Source: Branchiostoma floridae
Lineage: Eukaryota; Chordata; Leptocardii; Amphioxiformes; Branchiostomatidae
DNA length: 64,000 nt
Direction of reading: 5' to 3'
Assembly: GCF_000003815.2 (NCBI RefSeq)
Contig: NC_049983.1
Span: 18,801,838-18,865,837, forward strand
The position numbers were made by a program, and so were the translations under genes. Below the pieces are notes generated by a model, which was given only the letters and a program-made list of their open reading frames with translations, was not told the origin of the DNA and searched no databases. Of this stretch, positions 1-10,986 are shown piece after piece (position 1 is the stretch's first letter; each line of letters opens with the position of its first letter).

Positions 1-3000
1 TATTGAAACCAAATGACCTAAAATTCGTCATGAAGGTGGTGTCTGAGCAGATGAAGATGGATTGCAATATGCTGTATTTGCTCCTAAGCAAATGTCGGCC
101 TGTCTAGTTATATTGCAATCCATACGTAGTATGGGATTGCAATATATTGTTATATTGCAATCCATACATAGTATGGGATTGCAATATATTGTTTTTGCTG
201 AGTTTCTTCTCCTGTCAAATCTTCAGACCCCTTTAACTTTTTCATTTTTGGGCCAAATGAGCTGAAATTTGGCAAGGGGGTAGGGATATCAAATACCCCC
301 AGGTGTTTTTTTCACTTTTTTGATAGAGGCCTTAGAATTTATGATATTTAGGGTTTTTGGTCATTTTTAGACAAAATATGTATATTTTGGGCCCCTGTGC
401 CCTGGTATTACAAGCTAATGACCTGAAATTTGGTACAGAGGTGCATTGAACATATGAACACAGAAAACCATCAACACTTTATTCATAGATCACTTCAAAA
501 ATTAGTTATTTTAGGGTTTTTGGCCATTTATTACGAAAAATGTATATTTTTGGCTCCTATGCCCTTGTATTAAAACCAAATGACCTGAAATTTGGTACAG
601 AGGTGCGTTTGACACATGACCACAGAACCCCATCAACGCTATATTCATTGTTTACTCCAAAAATGAGTTATTTTAGGGTTTTTGGCCATTTTTGACTAAA
701 AATGCATATTTTTTGCTCCTATGCCCTTGTATAGAAACCAAATGACCTGAAATTTGGTACAGAGGTGCATTGAACATATGCTCACAGGACCCCATTGACA
801 CTTTCTTCATAGATGACTTCAAAAATTAGTTATTTTGGGGTTTTCAGCCATTTTTGACTAAAAATGTATATTTTTGGCTACTATGCCCTTGTATGTAAAC
901 CAAATGACCTGAAATTTGGTAGAAAGGTAAATTGGACATATGACAACAGGACCCCATCAACACTTTCTTCATAGAACACTTATAAAATGAGTTATTTTGG
1001 GATTTTTAGCAATTTTCAACTAAAAAATGTATATTTTTGGCTCCTATGCCCTTATATTGAAACCAAATGACCTAAAATTCGGCATGAAGGTGTTTGGGGA
1101 TTTTTTCAAGGATGAAGATGGATTGCAATATGCTGTATTTGCTCCTAAGCAAATGTCGGCCTTTCTAGTTATATTGCAATCCATACATAGTATGGGATTG
1201 CAATATATTGTTTTTTCTTTGTCTCTCCTGTCAAATCTTCAAATGGTAATAACTTTTTTTATTTTTCGACCAAATGACCTGAAATTTGGCATGGGCATAG
1301 AGGTGGCAAATACCCCCAGACGTTTTTTTCACTTTCTTGATAGAGGCCTTAGAATTTATGATATTTAGGGTTTTTGGTCATTTTTAGACAAAATATGTAT
1401 ATTTTGGGCCCCTGTGCCCTGGTATTACAAGCTAATGACCTGAAATTTGGTACAGAGGTGCATTGGACATATGAGTACAGAAAACCATCAACACTTTGTT
1501 CATAGATCACTTCAAAAATGAGTTATTTTAGGGTTTTTGGCCATTTTTGACTAAAAATGTATATTTTTGCCTCCTATGCCCTTGTATTAAAACCAAATGA
1601 CCTGAAATTTGGTACATAGGTGCGTTTGACATATGACCACAGAACCCCATCAACGCTTTATTCATTAAATACTCCAAAAATGAGTTATTTTAGGGTTTTT
1701 GGCCATTTTTGACTAAAAATGTATATTTTTTGCTCCTATGCCCTTGTATAGAAACCAAATGACCTGAAATTTGGTACAGAGGTGCATTGAACATATGTTC
1801 ACAGGACCTCATCGACACTTTCTTCATAGATCACTTGAAAAATTAGTTAATTTGGGGTTTTCAGTCATTTTTGACTAAAAATGTATATTTTTAGCCCCTA
1901 TACCCTTGTATGTAAACCAAATGGCTTGAAATTTGGTACAGAGGTGCATTGAACATAGGACAACAGGACCCCATCAACATTTTCTTCATAGAGCACTTAT
2001 AAAATGAGCTATTTTGGGATTTTTAGCCATTTTTGTCTAAAAATGTATATTTTTGGCATATATGCCCTTGTATTGGAACCAAATGACCTAAAACTCGACA
2101 TGAAGGTGTGTAGGGCAAGTGCCCACAGTACTTCATTTTCCCTTTGAGCAGACATTACTTCAAATTGTTGAATTTGGGGATTTTTTGAAGGATGAAGATG
2201 GATTGCAATATGCTGTATTTGCTCCTAAGCAAATGTCGGCCTTTCTAGTTATATTGCAATCCATACATAGTATGGGATTGCAATATATTGCTTTTCCTTT
2301 GTTTCTTCTCCTCCTGTCAAAATCTTCAAGTCGCGATTCAACTTTTTCACTTTTGGGGCAAATGAGCTGAAATTTGGCATGGAGGTAGGGATAGCAAATA
2401 CCCCCAGGCGTTTTTTTCACTTTTTTGATAGAGGCCTTAGAAATTTTGATATTTAGGGTTTTTGGTCATTTTTAGACAAAATATGTATATTTTGGGCCCC
2501 TGTGCCCTGGTATTACAAGCTAACGACCTGAAATTTGGTACAGAGGTGCATTGGACATATGAGCACAGAAAACCATTAACACCTTCTTCATAGATCACTT
2601 CAAAAATTAGTTATTTTAGGGGTTTTGGCCATTTTTGACTAAAAATGTATATTCATGGCTCCTATGCCCTTGTATTAAAACCAAATGACCTGAAACTTGG
2701 TACATAGGTGCGTTTGACATATGACCACAGAACCCCATCAACGCTTAATTCATTGTTTACGCCAAAAATGAGTTATTTAAGGGTTTTTGGCCATTTTTGA
2801 CAAAAAATGTATATTTTTGGCTCCTATACCCTTGTATGAAAACCTAATGACCTGAAATTTGGTACAGAGGTGCATTGAACATATGCTCACAGGACCCCAT
2901 TGACACTTTCTTTATAGATGACTTAAAAAATGAGTTATTTTAGGGTTTTCAGTCATTTTTGACTAAAAAATGTATATTTTTGGCTTCTATGCCCTTGTAT

Positions 3001-5225
3001 GTAAACCAAATCACCTGAAATTTGGTAGAAACGTAAATTGGACATATGGCAACAGGACCCCATCAACAATTTCTTCATAGAGCACTTATAAAATGAGTTA
3101 TTTTGGGATTTTTAGCCATTTTTAACTAAAAAATGTATATTTTTGGCTCCTATGCCCTTATATAGAAACCAAATGACCTAAAATTCGGCATGAAGGTGTG
3201 TAGGACAAGTGCCCACAGAACTTCATTTTCTCATTGAGCAAACATTACTTCAAATTGTTGAATTTGGGGATTTTTTCAAGGATGAAGATGGATTGCAATA
3301 TGCTGTATTTGCTCCTAAGCAAATGTCGGCCTTTCTAGTTTTTCCTTTGTCTCTTCTCCTGTCAAATCTTCAAATCCCTTCTACTTTTTCATTTTTTGGC
3401 CAAATGAGCTGAAATTTGGCATGGAGGTAGAGATAGCAAATACCCCCAGACGTTTTTTTCACTTTTTTGATAGAGGCCTTAGAATTTATGATATTTAGGG
3501 TTTTTGGTCATTTTTAGACAAAATATGTATATTTTGGGTCCCTGTGCCCTGGTATTACAAGCTAATGACATGAAATTTGGTACAGAGGTGCATTGGACAT
3601 ATGAGCATAGAAAACCATCAAAACTTTCTTCGTAGATTACTTCAAAAATGAGTTATTTTAGGTTTTTGGCCATTTTTGACTAACAATGTCTATTTTTGGC
3701 TCCTATGCCCTTGTATTAAAACTAAATGACCTGAAAGTTGGGACATAGGTGCATTTGACATATGACCACAGAACCCCATCAATGCTTTTTTCATTGTTTA
3801 CTCCAAAAATGAGTTACTTTAGGGTTTTTGGCCATTTTTGACTAAAAATGTATATTTTTTGCTCCTATGCCCTTGTATAGAAACCAAATGACCTGAAAGT
3901 TGGTACATAGGTGCGTTTCACATATGACCACAGAACCCCATCAACGCTTTTTTCATTGTTTACTCCAAAAATAAGTTATTTTAGGTTTTTTGGCCATTTT
4001 TGACTAAAAATGTATATTTATTGCTCCTATGCCCTTGGATAGAAACCAAATGACCTGAAATTTGGTACAGAGGTGCATTGAGCATATGCTCACAGGACCC
4101 CATTGACACTTTCTTCATAGATCACTTCAGAAATTAGTTATTTGGGGGTTTTCAGTCATTTTTGACTAAAAATGTATATTTTTGGCTTCTATGCCCTTGT
4201 ATGTAAACCAAATGACCTGAAATTTGGTACAAAGGTAAATTGGACATATGACAACAGGGCCCCAACAACACTTTCTTCATAGAGCACTTATGAAATGAGT
4301 TATTTTGGGATTTTTAGCCATTTTTAACTAAAAAATGTATATTTTTGGCTCCTATGCCCTTATATTGAAACCAAATGACCTAAAATTCGGCATGAAGGTG
4401 TGTAGGACAAGTGCCCACAGTACTTCCTTTTCCCTTTGAGCAAACATTACTTCAAGTTGTTGAATTTTGGGATTTTTTCAAGGATGAAGATGGATTGCAA
4501 TATGCTGTATTTGCTCCTAAGCAAATGTCGGCCTTTCTAGTATTCGTAATGTTTCTTCTTTCTTTCTTTCTTTCTCCTGTCAAATCTTCGGAACACGGTA
4601 TCTCCGTTGTTCCTGAACCGATTGACTTGAAATTTGGCACAAGGGTAGAGTGGACTGATACCCTCAGACATTTTTTTCATTTTTTTCATATCTGCCTTTA
4701 AAATGATTTTATTAAGGTTTTTTGGTCATCTTAAGACCAAAACTGTATAATTGGGCCCCCTGTACCCTGGTATTATAACCGAATGAGCTGAAATTTGGCA
4801 CATATGTGCCTTGATAATTCCCCCATATAAATTCAATACCACTTTTGGTGTACAGTATAACGAAATGCTTATTTTTGCGATTTTTTGGTCATTTTTTGAC
4901 CAAAAAAGGACACTTTTGGCTCCTGTACCTTGGTTTTAGAACCGGATGACCTGAAACTTAGTATAGGATCGCCCTAGACATAAGCGCACATGTATTCATT
5001 AACAGTTGAGGTATACAGTACAACAAAATGCTTAATTTTGTGATTATTTGGCCATTTTATGACCAAAAAGTACACTTTTGGCTCTTGTGTTCTGGTTTTA
5101 AAACCAAATGACCTAAATTTTGGTAAAATGGTGCACTAGATATTTATTCAAATGACACATGTATAATTTTTGTCATAGACTTCGTCAAAATGATATATTT
5201 GGGAATTTTTTTTGTCATTTTCCAA
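1..5225. repeat. Higher-order tandem satellite array, ~162-bp subunits in ~1.08-kb blocks
   Basis: The motif ctgaaatttgg and its variants recur every 160-165 bp, for example near 261, 423, 586, 746, 910 and 1072, then again from 1278, 2366, 3409 and 4627. After every sixth subunit comes a distinct core carrying aatatgctgtatttgctcc, near 65, 1126, 2208, 3294 and 4499. Blocks therefore contain 6, 6, 6 and 7 subunits. The last block decays after four subunits, ending near 5225. Adjacent subunits are distinguishable types, and the same types recur in the same order in each block. This is the organisation of a higher-order repeat satellite. The array continues past base 1. Short open frames inside it repeat with the array and are not credible genes. 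Confidence 0.93.
110..190. repeat. Palindromic insert in satellite core (duplicated in this block)
   Basis: The core carries a hairpin whose arms read atattgcaatccatac and its near complement gtatgggattgcaatat. It is present twice here and once in the next two blocks (about 1171-1211 and 2251-2291). It is absent from the blocks at 3.34 and 4.54 kb, where the same flanking core sequence runs straight on. It therefore marks a later insertion or deletion event within the array. Confidence 0.75.
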
Positions 5226-5309
5226 TAGCCAGAGGGGTCAATGACCTTAAGGTATTTAATCTAATTAGATAGGTGACCAATCACTTAGCCTGAATCTATA
5301 TCCTAAAGT

Positions 5310-5325
5310 GGGGGGGGGGGGGGGG
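5310..5325. repeat. Homopolymer G run
   Basis: Sixteen consecutive G residues lie between the decayed end of the satellite and the next tandem array. The length may be affected by assembly error. Confidence 0.9.
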
Positions 5326-5334
5326 TGACAGCCA

Positions 5335-6080
5335 ATCAGCGAGCCCGGGGTTATCTGGAAAAGTCCATTCTTACACGGAGGGGTTCATTTTTTTTTAAAT
5401 TCATCCTAGGACTGGTGAAGTCTTTCAGTGGGTGTATTTTTGGACAGGTCTATTTTGCAGTTTTACAGAAGGTGTGCTGGAAGAGTCTATTCTCGCACGG
5501 AGGGGGGATTTTTTTAAATTCATATTTTGGACTTTGGTGACTTCTAGTTTGTCAAAGTCTTTCAGTAGGGTTATTTTTGGACTGGTCTAATTTGCAATTT
5601 TAAATGGGTGTGCTGGAAGAGTCCATTCTTACATGGAGGGGGGCTTTTTTTAAAAATCCATTGGCTTTTTTTAAAATCCATTTTTGGGACTTCAGTGATT
5701 ATGTCAAAGTCCTATTTTAGCGGATGTATTTTTGGACTGCTCTGCTTTATATGGAAGAGTCCATTTTTTGCACACGGAAGGGGGATTTTTTTCAAATTCA
5801 GTTTGGACGGGTGATGATTCAAAATTCAATTTTTAGTGGAAGTGTTTTTAGACTGGTCTATTATACCTTTTCATGCACTGGGACCTTTTTTTGCTAAATT
5901 CAATTTTGGATTTGGTTTCTTATTCAAAAGGCCAAGGTTTCAGTGGGAGTATTTCTGGACTGGTCTATTGTGCAAATTCACATAGGGTGCACTGGAGTCC
6001 ATTCTTGAACGGGGGAATTTTGTAAGATTCATTTTGGGTTAAACCGTCATTAGTAAAAGTGATTTTTCAAATGGGTGATT
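5335..6080. repeat. Second tandem array, ~130-140-bp degenerate units
   Basis: Variants of gtgctggaagagtccattc followed by an acggagggg run recur near 5358, 5474, 5608, 5751 and 5987. They alternate with variants of tatttttggactggtcta near 5429, 5569, 5728, 5848 and 5950. The units are diverged. Immediately after the array (6117-6165) there is an isolated copy of the satellite core motif. Confidence 0.8.
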
Positions 6081-6598
6081 TTGAAATGGTCTATTGTTGC
6101 ATGGGGAGGGAGATGGCTGAAATATGCTGTATTTGCTCTCAAGCAAATGTCGGCCTTTCTAGTTTATTTTGTCTTGCAATTTTTCTGTCAGTTTTTTCCT
6201 GCATCAATCTTCCTTCAACAAACTCGCACTTCCATTTTGTACTCCCTCCAATCCCCAACACACACATACATTGTATGAGCGATCACGATGATGTCACGGT
6301 GATGCGGTGGTAGGCAAAAAGCAGGTGTTTGGGAAAAGAGTGACTTACATATTAATCTAATCTGACAATTTGGAATATCAATTTTTAAACAAATTTACTG
6401 ACGTCCTGGTAGGCACTAGCCTGATTTACTCGCGCTTCTTAGGCCCTTGCCGTGCCCGCTGGGAGGAGCCTACCAGCTCCGGATAGCAGAGTTTGCATTA
6501 CACGGACTAGTTAGGCACCATCCATTGAATACCCCGGATATAAACAACAACAGCGATTGCTCGTATACGAACCACCCATTTCAATGACTAAACATCAC

Positions 6599-9577
6599 CT
6601 GGGTTCTGCAGTCGCCCCAGACACCCTGGGAGCTCCTGTCCATCAGGGCTCACCTGCTCCAAGATCACAGTACCATCCCTCTGTAACAAAATCACATTTC
6701 TAACATTCTGAATTCCACACCTACTCATGCAAGATAATAATAATAATAATCTTTATTTCAAGTTCATGCCCATGGGCTAATTGCAAACAAAGTAAAGCAG
6801 TAGTATACATAATTGTATACCGGTACTTAAGGAAAATGACATTTTATCTAAATCTACTTCTACTTAATATATGTTAACCTTCAGCCTGCTAAGCTAGCCT
6901 TTTGGGACTAATCAATTATCACCTGTATGTGCAGGAGCAGTTGTTGAACACACCGTTCCGCTAGCCCAGCATACTTGTCCGACAGTGCAGGGTCCATCAA
7001 CTCCAGCTGGTCCATCATGCACATGAGCATCATGGGTACCGCCATGTTGTCGGTATCCGGGGCGCCAGGCCACTTGGGTCGTCCCAGGCCCGTATCATCA
7101 ACGGTCATCCAGTGTACAAGTTGGTCCATCATCTTCAAGGCCTCTTCCTTTTTCATACAGGTGAGTTAACATAGAAAACAACCGTTACAACAACAACACA
7201 GAATTTTGTAAGAATAAATATAATGCTAGTTCACCTTTATCCATTGGGTAACCTATATCCATTGCTTTTTAAAAACAGGGTATGTAGGCACATCAAGTCG
7301 AAGGGTGGTAGTTTTAAACTGCAATATCCTGAAAATATTGCGATTTGAAACTAACGTTCGCCAACGTGATATCCCCAAATACCCTGTTTTTAAAAGCAAC
7401 GGATATAGGTTACCCAATGGATAAAGGTGAACTAGCGTTAACCATAAGTTATAAGTATGCTTTATTTAGATGAAATTGACAGTAATTGACACAGGTGAAC
7501 ACTGGTGACACAGAATGTAGCCCCAGCACGCAAATATTGCATATAATGTTATACGTATAAACTCTTTATAAAAAAGAAAGTTCTTAGTGATGATTATCAG
7601 CCAGTGTAAAATCTACATTAGAAATAGACACAAAGCATTTAATGGTGCTTTACCCTGTATTTTGCTTCCCCTGTTGCTCTGTGGAGTTCTGACAAGCCCA
7701 AGAAGTAGAAAACCTCGGAGAACGGCTGCCGCTGCACCTTGACAGTCCTGCCGTCACGAGTCACTGCAAAACTGCACTTCATGGTGGCAGGGTCCTTCAC
7801 ATGCTTCATCAGGAACTCCCCTCCTGGAGGGACAACATACTGCATCATCACCCCTTTTTTCCAAGTCTGACGATCCAGAACCTAATGGTGTAATATGACA
7901 TGTGGACGGGTGACTTCTATGATGGGGGTGGGGGGGGTGGAGATGGAGGGACTCACCTGCTATAGCGGCTTGTAACACATCTTGTCTGTGATACTTCTCA
8001 ACCTCGTTGTATAGCCTGCAGTACATCCACACCTGGAATGGTACAATACTGTTGGACAAACACCTGTGAACCTTTTCCTACCTTACATAAAATCAGTGGC
8101 TTGATTGCAGACCACTAGGTGCCTCTGCTATTTGACATCTCACCTAGTTCTTGAGTTTGCAGCAGGGTTTTTATGGTTGGATGCCCTACCTAATACCAAT
8201 TCTCAATTTTTACAGCATTCAGAGACTAGCTGTGTGTATCAGAGTTTTCCTTCTCTGGTAATCGACCAGCCAAATTTATCTTAGAACCTTTTGCTGTTCT
8301 CTTAAAATCTCACCAATCACCTATCACTACACAGTATTAATGAGATAATCAATAAAATGGGTGATATACGTGTTCTCACCTGTCTGCCTTGTAGCCAGCA
8401 GTATTTGGTGTCGTCATAAATTTTCCCATCTCTGTCCAGGCAAACATAGAAACCACTGAGGAAAGAGAGAACATCCACACACATCACTTGGCTTTCCCTG
8501 AAGATTATTACTTCAGATACATCACTCTGAACTTTACAACCATATGTTTAGTGCACTCTTGCCAGCACCCGTGATGGCAGACATTGCTGTTATACGGAAA
8601 TGTCAATGTTTCAACAAAATGATGAAAACTTGTATCTGTATCTGTATCTGTATCTATATAGCCGGTATAACCGCCCTTCGGCGTAACACACCAGCTTCGC
8701 AGGCACGCGGTGCAGCAGCAGCTGGTTATATTATACTGGACGATCCGTCACACCTAACTTTTGCACGTCTATCTGCAAGCGTTCTTTAAAACTATCCAGA
8801 GAAGATGCCCCTACTGTGCTTGGTGATAACAAGTTCCACTCTACGATAGTTCTGGGAAAATACGAATTTTTGAACACATCAATCCTAGGTTGGTAACTCT
8901 TGTATTTGAAGTCATGGCTGTTTCTTGTTCGTTTTTGAGCTGGTATTAGATACTTCCACCAGTTTATTGGTCATTTTGTACATCATGCAAAGTCTAGACC
9001 TTTTCCTTCTGTCTTCAAGTGATGTCCACTGCAGATCTGTTTTCATTTTGGTAACACTAGCATCCCTGTTATAGTTGTTTGTACAGAATCTGGCAGCTTG
9101 GTTCTGTACCCTTTCAAGTTTATCTTTGTCTTTCTTTGTATACGGATCCCATACTGTTGCAGCATATTCAAGGTTAGGTCTTACCAGTGATGTGTATGCA
9201 AGTGATTTTACCCTGGCTGGGCATGCCCACAAGTTGCGTTTGATCACTCCCAATGTCTGTTTAGCCTTGGTTGTTATTGTACATGATGAAAGAAAATAAA
9301 AGGTTCTTTGTAGGATCTTTCTGTCAATAAGACTAAGGGTGACAGTACATGAATTCCCAGCTGACTTAAACCCTGAAGATAAATCAAAGTAAACGATTGC
9401 ATGTTGTTTATTTTTGAGCAAACAGAGTTGATATCTATCTATTGACTTTCTGTACAAATATGACATGTCCTACCCGTGCTCTGTGTCATGTGAGTGTTGT
9501 AGCCAGAAGTCCACCGCCCTGTCCCGCTCACGCTCGCATTTCTCCAGAAACTCTGAAAGTCTGGACTTCACACTCAT
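6599..9577 (-). CDS. RENBP: N-acylglucosamine 2-epimerase (renin-binding protein), 5' six exons; partial at left edge
   Basis: The enzyme interconverts N-acetylglucosamine and N-acetylmannosamine in the cytosol, linking amino-sugar salvage to sialic acid; it has an (alpha/alpha)6 barrel. Coding exons on the minus strand: 9474-9577, 8380-8455, 7957-8032, 7654-7823, 6923-7147 and 6599-6680, all phase-consistent with GT donors. The start [13 protein letters not shown] is followed by [61 protein letters not shown] and [13 protein letters not shown]. All are close to the vertebrate renin-binding protein in the same order. About 244 of an expected ~420 residues are present. The remaining exons must lie left of base 1, making intron 6 at least 6.6 kb. 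The acceptor of exon 5 (aaaaag) is weak. Head-to-head with PXK. Confidence 0.93.
6720..6830. repeat. (aat)n tract with attached dispersed-repeat sequence
   Basis: Six taa/ata units are followed by ctttatttcaagttcatgcc in RENBP intron 5. The layout resembles the 3' tail of a retroelement, but no element boundary is visible. Confidence 0.35.
7225..7436. mobile_element. MITE with ~60-bp terminal inverted repeats
   Basis: The left end gctagttcacctttatcc is mirrored by ggataaaggtgaactagc at the right, and the inverted match continues inward for about 60 bp with few mismatches. No coding capacity. It lies in RENBP intron 4. A diverged copy lies at 48188-48373. Confidence 0.85.
8632..9285 (-). mobile_element. 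5'-truncated non-LTR (LINE) retrotransposon, reverse-transcriptase ORF 3' end, degenerate
   Basis: Minus-strand translation gives a typical LINE ORF2 tail: [30 protein letters not shown] and [11 protein letters not shown]. After a single-base frame change near 8930 it continues as [16 protein letters not shown] and ends at a stop before the tail. The 3' end carries about four gatacag-type hexamer repeats (8632-8660), as in CR1/L2-like elements. The element is 5'-truncated and frameshifted, hence dead. It lies in RENBP intron 1 in the same orientation as the gene. The open frame upstream to 9466 is not recognisably LINE. Confidence 0.85.
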
Positions 9578-10986
9578 CGTAATGCTGAACTGAAACAGTC
9601 AATGGGTTGGCTCTTGAGTGGACATCACCTTGGTAATCAGGTATGGTATTGTTGTGAACATAACTTTACAGAGCAACACATTGCAGCTGGACTCAAATCA
9701 AATGTGATTCGAAAAGAATGAATTTTTTTATTGTCAGATCATTTGGTTCATTAACATTTTATACGTCAATCAATTACTAAATCATGGGGGTTTGAATTGA
9801 AACCTGAATTTGAATGAGTAAATGAATGGATAGTGAAACGAATAAATGTTTAAGTGATTAGCCTGTGGGGAAAACTTTAGACATGTTGCTAAATGGAAAT
9901 CCCACTGTTTCCGTTCTGCTTCCTTGTTTCCTTATCAAAGGTCAAGGACCAGCCTCAATATCCATAAATGAATATTAAAAATGAAGAAAGGTAATCATGC
10001 GATGCTGAAAGATATATAACCAAACTCCTTGATATAGATTGAAGAAACTTTCCTCTCGTATACAACTTTCTATTTTGTACCTTCTAATACTTTAATAGAT
10101 CACTGTGTTGAACTTTGATTGTACAACAAAACAAGCACTCCGTCATGTGACATCTATACTATACTATAGATCAATGACAACTCACAGGTGGTTTTAGCGG
10201 CACAGGGGAAACCGGCTCAGTGACTTTGCACGCTTACTTTACGATAAGGAATGAAAACCAAGTACTACTCCATCAACTTACACAAAGGGAGTCGCAAATG
10301 TTGGTTGATTCTGATGAAGATAGATGCAGAAACAATCGCGAACACACACAAACCTCCGGATGTGTGTATGCCAAACGTTACGCAAACAGAATCTGCCACG
10401 GGGCACAATTGATCCCTGCTGCGCAAATACTAGTATATACACCGACCTTTTCAATCAGCTGATACCCACGAGGCATGCCTGTTTAGTGTTTACTTCCGGG
10501 TTAGGAATGCCACGCCCCCTTTCCTTGTCATCGAGGCTTGCATACCGTTGATTGGCTGGAGTTAACAACTTTGACATTTTATCATCGTTTTGTGATGTTG
10601 ATCTTTGTCCTTAAAGCAAGGCGCAAGTCCGATACCGTTTTGTGCTGTGTTTGTGCAATGGTTTGCGTATGGCGCTATCGCTGGCAAGTACCAGATATGT
10701 TTCTTGCAATTTGGAATTAATCCGCTACGTGTCTCTTCTGCAATGTTTTCAAGAAGAAGTACGCGCGCACAGTCACATGACAGGCAGATTGCGTAGCATC
10801 CGCGCGAGGAGACGGATGCTCAGCTATTTCCTCCTCCAGTTTTTTGGACGATTGACCGTCATATCATAACTGACAAGCACTTGACACCGATACTATAACG
10901 TTCACGTTTGTTCCGAAGTGGGCGCTGTCTTCTGAAGTCACGCGAGAGTCTCGCCCCTCCCCCTATAGCGCGACAGGTGATCCAAG
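9578..10986. promoter_or_regulatory. Shared divergent promoter interval, RENBP / PXK
   Basis: About 1.4 kb separates the RENBP start codon (minus) from the PXK start codon (plus). No credible coding sequence, RNA gene or transposon is visible. The PXK-proximal 400 bp is richer in CG dinucleotides than surrounding DNA. No TATA box placed convincingly for either gene was found. The assignment is from gene geometry only. Confidence 0.5.

Noticed and set aside
62-4701. Repeated open frames containing a QYAVFAPKQMSAFLV-type peptide
   Set aside because: They occur once per satellite block, differ in length and are interrupted by the same tandem repeats; they follow the array rather than a gene.
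9286-9466. N-terminal part of the minus-strand open frame upstream of the LINE fragment
   Set aside because: No reverse-transcriptase similarity before TKAKQTLG; it is host intron fused by chance to the truncated LINE frame.
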